From Doryteuthis pealeii (taxonomy: Eukaryota > Mollusca > Cephalopoda > Myopsida > Loliginidae): a DNA stretch of 64,000 bases. The translations under genes and the position numbers were made by a program. Of this stretch, positions 50,978 to 61,400 are shown piece after piece. Location of the stretch: the NCBI GenBank assembly GCA_023376005.1, contig CM042151.1, positions 82,554,494 to 82,618,493 of the forward strand, written 5' to 3'. A model generated the notes under the pieces. That model was not told the origin of the DNA and ran no database searches. It saw only the letters and a program-made list of their open reading frames with translations. How positions within the stretch are numbered: the first letter of the stretch is position 1; each line of letters opens with the position of its first letter.

Positions 50978-51296
50978 ATGAACAAAACTTGTACATGACA
51001 ATGCCTAACGTAGAAATTCTAAACAGATCATCATCGACAACAAAGTGAAAGTTTTTCAGTCGGGAACATTAAAGAAATTTCTTTTTGTGTCATACTTTGG
51101 CGCTTCTCAAAAGTTTTCTTTGGCAACATTTTGATTTTTTTGTAAATATTTTCTTGGTTTCTTTTCACCAAAAACGTTTTTTTATTTTCATTTTCCCAAA
51201 CTTATCATTTGTAAATTTACCTTTTCATTATTTTTGTAAATATTTTCTTGATTTCTTTTTACCACCAATCTATTTTAATTCTTTATCTTTTACAAG
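50978..51296. other. 3' flank of unit D before monomer
   Basis: Matches 25692-26299 of unit B (GGCGCTTCTCAAAAGTTTTC, TTTTTACCACCAATCTATTT). A last truncated NLYMTMPNVEIL-like echo lies at 50980-51060. Confidence 0.6.
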
Positions 51297-51402
51297 CGTG
51301 ATGGACTGCAACAACATTGTAAGCGAATTCGAATTCCAGTCTATTACATTCGCTTTCGTACAAATACACTTGGGAAATGTTTAATCCACTCACCTATCAT
51401 GG
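51297..51402 (+). repeat. Single 114-bp-satellite monomer
   Basis: GTGATGGACTGCAACAACAT through GGGAAATGTTTAATCCACTC, slightly diverged and a little shorter than the array consensus. The flanks on both sides match those of the 14-copy array in unit B (right: GTTAACGTGTACCATTAC here, GTTAAAATGTACCACTAC there). Confidence 0.93.
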
Positions 51403-52849
51403 ATATGTTAACGTGTACCATTACTGGTCTTCTACAAAGATGGCATTGGCATTAGAAATGACACGGAGGTTGAAATAGTGAATTGAAATCATGGTATTTT
51501 AATTCTTATTGAAAGAGTACAATCTTTTTTACTAGTATTTTAAGAATCGACTTGAAATTAAATAAAAAATAACGAGAATATCTCAATCATAATTTAATTC
51601 GGCAAACCAGTTTAAGAATTCCTGCTTTAAATATTTCCTTCGATTTATTTTATTTTATAACCATTTCTATTGCACATGATTTTGATTTTCATCTTTTGTA
51701 ATTTCTATTTAATCTTTTTACTATGTTTCATGTAAGTTTAATCATTTTTTGTATTTTAATAAAATCTCACTTGAAAATAGCCTCACCTTAAAATTTATCT
51801 CCAATCATTTATTTTTTCCTTTCTTTCAATTGTTATGCATTTTTACATTCTTTTTTTGAACTCAACAGAAAAGTAAAGAATAACAAAAAATGGAGAAAAT
51901 GATACAGAAATATAATCTAATTTTCAGATAAAGTATTTTAAGATTTCTAATTTATCATATAACGCATTTCCCTGTTTTCTGCTTTCTCAAATTAATCCAT
52001 AATTTGGATATTTCTTACGAACTGACCATGTGATATTAACAAAACTGCTTTAAAAGTACATTCTACCTTTGAATAGATATTATTAAATCGTGAATTTTAT
52101 TTTTCATATTTGAACTGTGGTGCCTTTTTTTTAAAGTAGAATATTAAGAAACTAAAAATAGACCAACTCCATTGGAAATTATTTCATTTAAAAATAAATT
52201 GGAAATCATTTACTTAAAAATGCATTCAGAGGAGTACTGATAATTAAAAAAAGTTACTGACCTTCAAAAGTGTATTTTTATTCTCCTTACCAATCTTAAA
52301 CATATTTTAGTAAAATTAAGTAGTAAATAAACAAATATATGTTTAAAAAAAACACTATTCAATAAAAAAAAAATAGTCTTCTTGTGTTAACATGCTACCA
52401 TTGTCTATTTTATTCACCTAACCAATCTTTCACTATTATATCAACTTAATTACCTGATTCAAAGGAATAAATAAAGTTTTGAGGAGTCTTCTTTCCATTT
52501 TGTACGTTATAACAATGGGAAGACATAATGAATATCTGTGCATATACATACAATGAAAATCGGAGTAACTGGTTGGCTGGAAAAGATGGAATTCTATCAG
52601 CAAAGAAGAAATAATAGCAGACAAGTTGACTTGACAATAAAATCTTGCAAGAACAAGAGTTCTAATTATTAACGTTTTCAGTTAAACCATAATGAGAATA
52701 ACATGTAACTCTGAAAATCAACAGCCACCCAAGTACATTAACTTGGAAGAAAGATAATAGAAGAAGAAACGTAAGAGGGTAGGAATATGATATGGTTTAG
52801 GTTACCTTATCATTCAGCAATGAAAATCAAAATGAGAAGAATCATTTAT
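51403..52849. other. 3' flank of unit D
   Basis: A SINE-tail scrap at about 51430-51470 (GGCATTAGAAATGACACGGA) is followed by sequence collinear with unit C 39030-40440. No gene; frames at 52436-52637 are not conserved. Confidence 0.55.
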
Positions 52850-52853
52850 CAAG

Positions 52854-53214
52854 TGTAACGTTGTGGGTTTTTCACCGTGCCTCGTAATGCACGGTACTAT
52901 TATCGTATACAATTTCTATCAGGGGTCGGCAACGCTCGTTCGTTTACAAGCGCACACAGATCTAGCAGTCAGCCTTCAAGCTCAGAAGGAAACCTTTCTT
53001 CCTCCTTTCGTTTATGGTCAAGCAAAAGGTATCACGTTTCACGACCGTGGGTCTTTAGTCACGGTCAATTTGACTTGTTGACAAGTATATATCTCCTGAC
53101 AATCAGTCAAGTATCTGTTCACGTTTGTTTGTTTAATGGTTTTCATTCATGATTTCCCGTACGATTTCTTTGGTGTTTCGTGCTTTTCATAAATTTATTT
53201 TCTTAATGAAAGTT

Positions 53215-53249
<35 letters not shown>

Positions 53250-53698
53250 ATTTCTGTAACACACGCCTTTCAGTCACCCGCTTATGACTAACTCACCCAA
53301 ACTGTCAACCCCAACTCCTCGGCAGATTCTGTAGCGGAACTTGCTCTCTCGGTCCCCGGAACTCAAACTGACTGACCAAATCTAAGGTTCCCTCATTATA
53401 AAGAAATGTCTGACGATCTTTCTAGAATGTCCTGGAATCTTTCGAAGATTCTAATTGTTCTACCAAATTACACGTGTCACTTAAGAGGTCAACGGGTAAA
53501 CCATCCTTTCTTCTGACAAACCGATTAAAGTAAATTTTAATACCACAATCCCAGACTCACTGGCTCCGAATAGACTCAAACGTGATAATTAGAATTTCAT
53601 ATTCGTAAGGTCTGGGAATCATGCTACATCCTATTAAGGTTTCTCCGTGTCTGGCACAAGGCCACAAATATAGGTGTTCCAGGATCCATTATGCTACA
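52854..53698 (+). mobile_element. Solo LTR, 845 bp
   Basis: Starts TGTAACG, ends GCTACA (TGTA..TACA inverted ends) and is flanked by CAAG on both sides (52850-52853, 53699-53702). Unit C at about 40470 has the uninterrupted site (TTCAAATTAATTGATAACC). It contains a (GA)n tract near 53218-53247 and is richer in GC than its surroundings. There is no internal region, primer-binding site or second LTR, so it is the product of LTR-LTR recombination. The superfamily cannot be told. Strand is arbitrary. Confidence 0.8.
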
Positions 53699-53702
53699 CA
53701 AG

Positions 53703-53941
53703 TTAATTGTTAACCAGTTGATCTGAAACAGTAAATTACAAAATCTAATCAAAATACTGGTACTCTTCTATGAATTTCAAGAGTTTCAATGGCAGGATTG
53801 ATAACATAGTATACCAGACAATCTTAAAAGCCATATACAAAAGTAAAAAAATATTCCGTATTATGCTGGGAGCATGGATTCTCATGAATCTCTAACCAGT
53901 CGTCTCTGCCGGTCATCGCTCTTGGCATGTCTTCTTCACGG

Positions 53942-53980
<39 letters not shown>

Positions 53981-54689
53981 CACTCTCCATCTAGTGAGAA
54001 GACAATCCACTAACCACCCCCAACCACCCTTCTCCCAATTGACGACCTTCCGTTTTCAGCATTTTGAGAATGTCCATCATTGAAGCAACTACTATATCCA
54101 AGTCCTGAAGGTGGCCTAATTAAATTTAATTTAATTAAGAGACCGAAACGTTGCATCGTCGACAATAAACATCCAGTTTCCATAACATCCAGTGTTTGTC
54201 TACCTTTCTCCATATATATATATATATATATATATATAAGTAGAGAAATAACAAAAGACTTAGAGATTTACCATTATAGTCTATTTCAGGGAGCTTAGAC
54301 AAAGTGTCTAACTCTCCGGACTCATCAGATGCGAAAGATGAATTCGTTATTACTTTAAAGGCATTTGAAAACAGATTTTTATTTTTTTATTTTTTAAATT
54401 TATATATAAAAATAAAAAAAAATAAAAAGATAAAAATCTGTTTTCAAATGCCTTTAAAGTAATAAAAAATTCATCATTTGCATCTGATGAGTCGGGAGAG
54501 TTAGACACTTTGTCTAAGCTCCCTGAAATAGACTATAATGCTAAATCTCTAAGTCTTTTGTTATTTCTTTACTTATATATTTGCTATGTGATTCTAACAT
54601 TAAGAGTACACATTGAGCTCTCAAACTGCGACAGGTTTTTTAAATAAAACTCTTGTGTCGTAAGGAAGATTTCTTCTCTGGACTTTTGG

Positions 54690-54749
<60 letters not shown>

Positions 54750-54979
54750 GTGTGTGTGTGTGATATCCATAAAAACCTTTATGGATTTATTAGGTATTAA
54801 TAAAAAAAGTGCTAACGTAATTTGTGTTAAGTAACTTACCAATTTGATAGATGCAGTTAAAAGTTAATCAAAATAGATTAAAATTAGATCTCAACAAAAA
54901 TGACTACACGAATTCCTTTCTTATTTCTCTTTTAATTTGCAAAAGGATATATTTATATATTGATCAGATTATTATGACA
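53703..54979. other. Repeat-rich stretch after LTR
   Basis: 53703-53800 resumes unit C-like sequence. (TA)n at 53943-53979, 54210-54238 and 54691-54747 alternate with retroposon ends: 54050-54200 has CCTGAAGGTGGCC..GAGACCGAAACGTTGC, and 54231-54580 is an inverted pair. No gene. Confidence 0.6.
54231..54580. repeat. Inverted pair of retroposon ends
   Basis: Two copies of the end AATCTCTAAGTCTTTTGTTA lie tail to tail outward, with arms of about 160 bases and an A/T-only centre at 54380-54430. Each arm can form a hairpin GGGAG..TTAGACA/TGTCTAA..CTCCC. Only one copy exists at 40911-41067. Confidence 0.75.
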
Positions 54980-55590
54980 TCTTATTATAATGGAGATTGT
55001 GTGTTTGTCTATCTGTAACTGAAACTATATTACTACTCAAGTCACAATTCCCTTAGTTATTGACGTCACATTCACCATGAATTTTTTTTTTATTTAAACC
55101 TCAATTATTGATAAAATTTGTATACCTTATTAATACTGTTGGGTTAATCTACATACTAATAACATGCAAGTATATTTATATATTCAACAAAATAGCAGTT
55201 TACAGTGTGAACGAGAAGGCTAATTTGCATATTGATATTAAGAATTTGATTTTAATAAATATATGCTTAATATTATTGATTTCTAATTGTTTGGTTTTCT
55301 CTTAACGAATTTGAGCAAAAATCTCGGGGATAAATCTTAAAAGAAATCCATAAACAAGACGAAAGAACTGTAATTTTATTAAATACTTCATAATCTAACT
55401 AAATAGATAAATTAGGAAAAATGAAAGACGGGAGTGATGGAAATTGATGGAAGAGTTAGATTTAAAGCTGTTCTATTTTTCGATTATACCCCCTCAGTTT
55501 ATGATTTTCTAAATAGTTTCTAATTTGATACAATATTTTATTACACAAAAACCTAAATACTTGCACCCGAAGGGTGCATATATTTGCTAG
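54980..55590 (+). mobile_element. Non-autonomous Helitron, 611 bp
   Basis: Begins TCTTATTATAATGGAG directly after an A and ends in CTAG directly before a T. Eight bases before CTAG is a perfect hairpin TGCACCC-GAA-GGGTGCA. TC at the 5' end, a GC-rich hairpin near CTRR at the 3' end and insertion between A and T are the defining Helitron features. There is no Rep/helicase coding, so it depends on an autonomous partner. Confidence 0.8.
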
Positions 55591-55639
55591 TAATTATAAT
55601 ATTTTATAATTAGCAACTATTCACCTCATGGAATTACTA

Positions 55640-57060
55640 CAAAAACTCAGGCTGTAGTTTGCCACTAAATATTACGAATTTGTGGGAGTCTGGGGGAATT
55701 TACCGCTTCAAAGGCTAAAATAGATCTGTCGAATGTTGGTTTGTGCGCAAGAGGCTCGGCGCACCCATTCCGTTGTGTTTCCGGTAGATTAAATATACAA
55801 TCTAATCATCCATGCTTATTCCCACTAATTAGAAAGATTAGAATTGGATCCACTTTTGATGACAACACGAGTATAAATAAAGCTAAAACACTTTTATCAA
55901 GGTCACTCTCGGTTTCATCTCACCGCTGGAGACACCGATTTATCGACATCCAAACAGCTGCCATGCTGTAGGACACATTCTCAAACAAACACTTTTTGCA
56001 CATCGACGAAAACTCACTTTGTAAGCAGACTACCTGGAGCCACTAACCTCGGCCCGTGAGAAATTTAATCTATTTTCCTGTTTTTGTATTACTACTAGTA
56101 CCACTGATACAAATACAAGAACTTCTATATACACACATAACATGAAATAATTTTTATATAGATTCTTGTTATATTATTTCATTAGTAACAGCCAAAAGAA
56201 ATTGGCTATCTTTAACCTGACCACCTTGTTTATTTCCCCTTGTCTTAGCCGTTGTCTATTGATTTCTAACGTTTGCGGGGCACATCATTTATCAATCCCG
56301 TTATAATATAAATATATATACAATAAGAATAACCGCCCTGTCGGCTGGGGCGTTAGAATGCACCGACTGTACCTCTGCAGAGGGGTAAGACTACCCCGAT
56401 GGGGCCTCCTGTTGGCCGTGGGTGGCGACCCGTGATGCTTAAGGATAGTGTCCAGGTGGATGAGCAGTTCATGACATGCAATACTCCACTTTGGCCTTAT
56501 CTTGGGCTAGACGGGCGGTCGGAGAGGCCCCCTCCGATCAATTGGCTGGTCACGTCAAGCCCTAGCACCTATATGATTTTCCAACCCTATTGCCCTTATA
56601 GCAAGCCCAAACCCCTTTTTATCATATGGGTGCTAGAAGGCGGTGGCTGCGGGTCTACATGTCCTGGGAATGATGTTAAACTCTATCTGATGGTGAGGTT
56701 CCAGTTTTGGAGGTTTGGGGAATGTGGAGCACCCCTTCATCACCATTGCACCCTGGTCCACTCTGACCCGGAGTGGTAGTACCTGTTAGGGTCCCATCTA
56801 TGGGTTAAATAGAAAAATGTGTTAAAAAATTGTATTATCCATTAAGAATTGATTTATTTCAAAACTTTATCGGCATTAAATGACCCACTGAGGTTGATAT
56901 GCCGTAAAACAAACCAAACCAACCAATAAGAATAAAAACCGAATTGGTAACTGAGTACTTTTGGTTCATCTGTCTGAGATTGTGAGACTGCTACTTGTGA
57001 GTTCTGGGAATTTTGGTTTATTCATACTCGCTAGTCTCCTGGCAGTAAAATAGAGGGAAA
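55640..57060. repeat. Second copy of LINE-debris block, interrupted
   Basis: TAGTTTGCCACTAAAT, GTTTGTGCGCAAG.GG, CACTCTCGGTTTCATCTCAC and, after the retroposon insertion, TTTTGGTTCATCTGTCT match 28360-29120 in order. No intact frame. The copy is diverged by substitutions, so it is older than the palindrome. Confidence 0.65.
56333..56923 (+). mobile_element. 591-bp non-autonomous retroposon, copy 2
   Basis: Same ends as copy 1 (CCGCCCTGTCGG.. and GGTTGATATGCCGTAAAAC). Flanked by a perfect 12-base duplication CAATAAGAATAA (56321-56332, 56924-56935). It interrupts the LINE-debris block, and the uninterrupted block is at 28790-29090. The inner frame shared with copy 1 (MGPPVGRGWRPVMLKD..) then diverges by frameshift. 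Confidence 0.9.
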
Positions 57061-57948
57061 AATCTCTCTAGAAAGTATGACACACATGGGATTTCTTTTC
57101 TATTTTAGATTTTATGACATACGAGAGTTAGGGACCGTAACAACGTTTTGCATCTGACTTTATACCAAAAGGAGGGTCAAAGATATTACAGGAATTTCAA
57201 GTACGATACTCAATGACAACATATCTGCAAATATTTTAAGTAAGTACTAATAAAAGTTCGTTGAGGTTAACAGATGTGATATAAAATGCTTTAGTCTCCT
57301 TTACTAATGCTAAAACCAAATTGTTTTGTCAAATGTGCGATGGAGCAGCCGTAATGGCTGGTAAACGATACGGAATACAAACCAAGTTAAGGGAGAAAAG
57401 GTTTAAATATGGTAACTTCATTCATTGATGCGCTATGAGTATTTTGTTTAAGTGTAAGTGGTGCAGCCATACAGTAGCACTGATACGGCTACAGCTGGGA
57501 AGAATTCACCTTTTATTCAATATAGATTTAATATTCCAATATGATCGATAACTTGTCAATAGCAGTCTTTCTGATACTTATATTAACATCGCTTTCTGTA
57601 GATGAGATATTATCACTTCGGTATTTGAACAGGGATACTATTTTAAGATGCTTGCCATATAAAGAGGAGTTGGTCCCGTCTTGTTTAAAATACCAAAAAC
57701 AAGTTGAGGGAGGAACGGTTTAAATATATTGACTTCACTCAGTGGATTCGCTATGGGTTTTGTTCAAGTGTAAGGAGTGTAGCCATACAGTAGTACTGAT
57801 ACGGCTAAAGCTTTTAAGAATTCACCTTTTATTCTATCAGACAGTTAATATTTCCATATGATCGAAAACTTTTCAATAGTATTCTATGTCAAAATTTTTT
57901 TTTAAATCCGTGTTTTTACAAAACAAATTTACCCCCCCTTTTTTAAAA
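57061..57948. repeat. Direct repeats in LINE debris
   Basis: 57384-57577 and 57699-57890 are imperfect copies (GCAGCCATACAGTAGCACTG / GTAGCCATACAGTAGTACTG; GAATTCACCTTTTATTC). The stretch between them (57587-57695) matches 30425-30540 of the palindrome right arm. The 60-residue frame at 57541 is an accident of this repeat. Confidence 0.6.
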
Positions 57949-58348
57949 AATTACTAAAAATCAGGGAATTATTCGATTTTAATGAGACTTTTAGTGTTGA
58001 TTTATCAATGAATGTTTGTTTTTTATATATATATTAGTTATTTTATTTCAAAACATTCTGATTTTTTATTCAGGTGACTTAACTTTGACCCCCTTATTTT
58101 GGGGGTACAAAATATCGGGAAAGTTATATAAATTCGATAGTAAATTATAAATAAATAAAAAGAGCAAAAGACCAAAAAATGTGAATATAAGAAAAAGAAT
58201 TCGGGATGATACTCTGGTAGAAAATAAGTATCGAAAATCGGAAAATGAAATCAAAATAAAAAAAAAAATTTTTGAGATCTTTTTTTTACTCATTTCGATA
58301 ATTATTAAATTGGCTATTATCCTATAAAAGAAAAATATACTTAATATC
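57949..58348. other. Segment shared with unit C flank
   Basis: AATCAGGGAATTATTCGATT through TGACCCCCTTATTTTG matches 34497-34640. No gene. Confidence 0.6.
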
Positions 58349-58349
58349 A

Positions 58350-58420
<71 letters not shown>

Positions 58421-58437
58421 TTGTGTGTGTGTGTGTG

Positions 58438-58468
<31 letters not shown>
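58349..58468. repeat. (TA)n(TG)n opening unit E
   Basis: TA tract with one phase slip at about 58400, then TG to 58468. Directly followed by the GAGAAA..TTTGTAAAACACA sequence that opens units A, C and D. Confidence 0.93.
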
Positions 58469-58470
<2 letters not shown>

Positions 58471-61400
58471 AAAGTTTTCTTGAGAGAAATGTTTCTCTTT
58501 GTAAAACACAGTAGAATAAATGCAATTTTTATTGTATTGAGATTACATCCAACATATAAAATTTATAATTTTTTTCAAATAATAAAGTCAGAATATTTTT
58601 CATGAAAATATACAGACATAATTTTTAACCTTATGAAATATTCTACACTTTGTGTCTTAAATATTCTGAATATTTTCTAGATTTGGATCCGACAAAAAAT
58701 AAGAATAAGGAACGAACTCACGTACCCTGATTTACTAGATATCTTTATTTTCACTTCCATTGCAGAGATTTCTTTTTCGGGGCAAGATTTTCTAAAAAAA
58801 TAATAAACGTAAGACTTGAATAAAATCTCGGAAACAAATTAAAGTGTACATTAAAATTATCTAGCTCCCCCTAACATGAGCCAATGTAATATTCTGTATT
58901 TTATTTTACTAACATATATTTCGGAATTATATCAAATTTATTCTTTAGTAAATTCATCCATACCCATTAGCAGAGAGCCCAGGTAAAGGTAAATTCCATG
59001 TAATTCTTTTTCCATATTTATTCATAGTTATGTCTTTCTTGTTATATTAAGTATATCTGAATATAATCTAAGTAACACACAGTTTAATTTTAATTTTAAT
59101 TTCCAGTTTTACCATGTATTTCTTAATGTAGTTCTTTAAGCGATTGGCGCTTTAAAAATCCCATGTTATAAATATGATTTTCTTGTTAATTTCAGTTTGA
59201 AACGATTTTACCTATTTTATAAAAAAATAATTCTACTGTGTGTTCATTTGGAATGAATGACTTGATATCTTAAAAGTTCTATCTTTATTTTAGGAACGAA
59301 TTTGAATGAATTTTTGTATTGTAATTCGCTGGATTTTTAATGGTTTAAATATTACGTTATAATTGTTGCTAATTTTAGTTTTTATACAATGAAATCATTT
59401 TATAATTTTTTTGTTGTTCTATCGTATGTTCATTAGAGATGAATGACCCCTGGTAGTTTTATTCTTATTTTTAGGAAGAATTTTGAATGTTACCGATTTT
59501 AAATATACAGGTTAGATTTTTTGAAATATTTTCGTAACTGAAATAAATTATTTCATGAGATTCAACCTTTCTAAAATCTACAACATTTAACTAATTAGAA
59601 TTCAGATTGAGTTGGAATAGATTGACAATGGTTTATATATGAATAAGATAAGTTTATTTTTCTTGTTATATTGAGTATATATGAATATAATCTAAGTACA
59701 CAATTTAATTTTTAATTTTAATTCCTAGGTTTACTATGTATTTTATATTGTAGTTCGTTAAGCGATTGACGGATTAAATATCACATGTTATAATTATGAT
59801 TTTCTTGTTAATTTCAGTTTTATACGATTTTACCAATTTTTAAAAAGTTTTGTTTTATTCCACCGTCTGTTCACTTAGGATGGATTACTTGATATCTTAT
59901 TCACCCCTAACACGAGTCAGTGTAATATTCTTTATCTTATTCTACTACTTCTGAAATGTACAACATTTAACTACATTAGAATCCTGATTGAGTTCTAGTA
60001 GATTGGCAATGGTTTATCACATGAGATAAGTTTAAATAAAACCATTAAAATCCTCATTACTATCAGTAATACATGATCAAGAATTGATCAAACATTGATA
60101 GAAATTTTATATCTTAAATATAATCGATAATAGAATAAGCTTTTTTTCTCAATATTATTCATAGACTATTCAAATAATATTGTAAGGAATTCATTCCGTT
60201 TTTTTTCTACCGTAGTAACTAACAAATAAACTATTAATTTAATTCTGTAAAGTTGTTAATAAAATGATAATTTGTATCATTATATATATTCAAACACATT
60301 TTATTGAATACTTTAAGAAAATGCAGCGTAATATTTTTGAGGGGGTGTTGAAATTTCATTTGATTTCTCTAATTGCTGTTAAAGTTAGCGTTCATAACAT
60401 CTTTTGTATAATAATAATTATCACGCATTATAATATGATTGGAAAGGAAGAATATTTATAAAATATTTTTATAGACCAAACAATCGGAAATGATAAATGT
60501 GGCTTTAAAAACGTCAACATTTATTTGAAAATAAAGCAGTAAATATGTTCAATTAAAATGCAGAGAATTAATTTATGAAATATACGGAACTATCAGAGGC
60601 AAAAAAACAAGACACTTTTTTACCAGTGATCACTAAAATTAGACAACTATAATATCTAAATTCTTCAATGGTTTCCACTCATTGATTTACCCTGAATCGT
60701 GTCCACATCTTGGTTGATTCGACTGTCTTAACTTCTTTACCGTTTTAAATGTTTCTCGTAGTAAGTTACTTTCTGGAAATGTCCGACAAACCTTCTTATC
60801 AAAACCGTGCAGTTAAAATGTTTCAATTCTGAGATCGATATAAGAGAAATTTTATTGTTTTTAGTTACCTCTTCATTGTGATATCACCTGTCTACCTCTT
60901 CTACTAAACCTTTGGTAGAATCAGTTAATGGAATTTTTAATTCTTAAATCTAATATCATTTCTTAATTAAATAAAGTTAATTATATAGTGTTTAGGTTTC
61001 TACTTGACAGAAATTCTTCAAATTTTATCTCAGCCTAAAAAAATTATTTAATTTCAATGTGAGTTAGGTTTTGTTTTTCTTTTAAAATTTAAACGTAATT
61101 ATTTTCCAAATTCTTAAACAAACATTAACAGCAAATACTCATTGAATAAATTTTCTGTAATTACTTATCCACTCCCCAAGAAAAAAAAGCAATCAACTAA
61201 AATATCTGAAGATATTTTAATAAAAAGAAGGGATTACTTTTTTTTTTCCTATAGTCGTAGCTTTTAAAAAATACATTAGTCATTATTGAATTTGGATCAT
61301 CGTCAGTCCGCCCCCCCCACACACACACACACTAACAAAAAAAATGACTCGGATGGGATAAGTAATTGTAAATTAAAATATCAAAAGTTACTAAAATGTT

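Noticed and set aside
52863..53152. Small frames in the 52.9-kb region
   Set aside because: They lie wholly inside the solo LTR and have no similarity I recognise.
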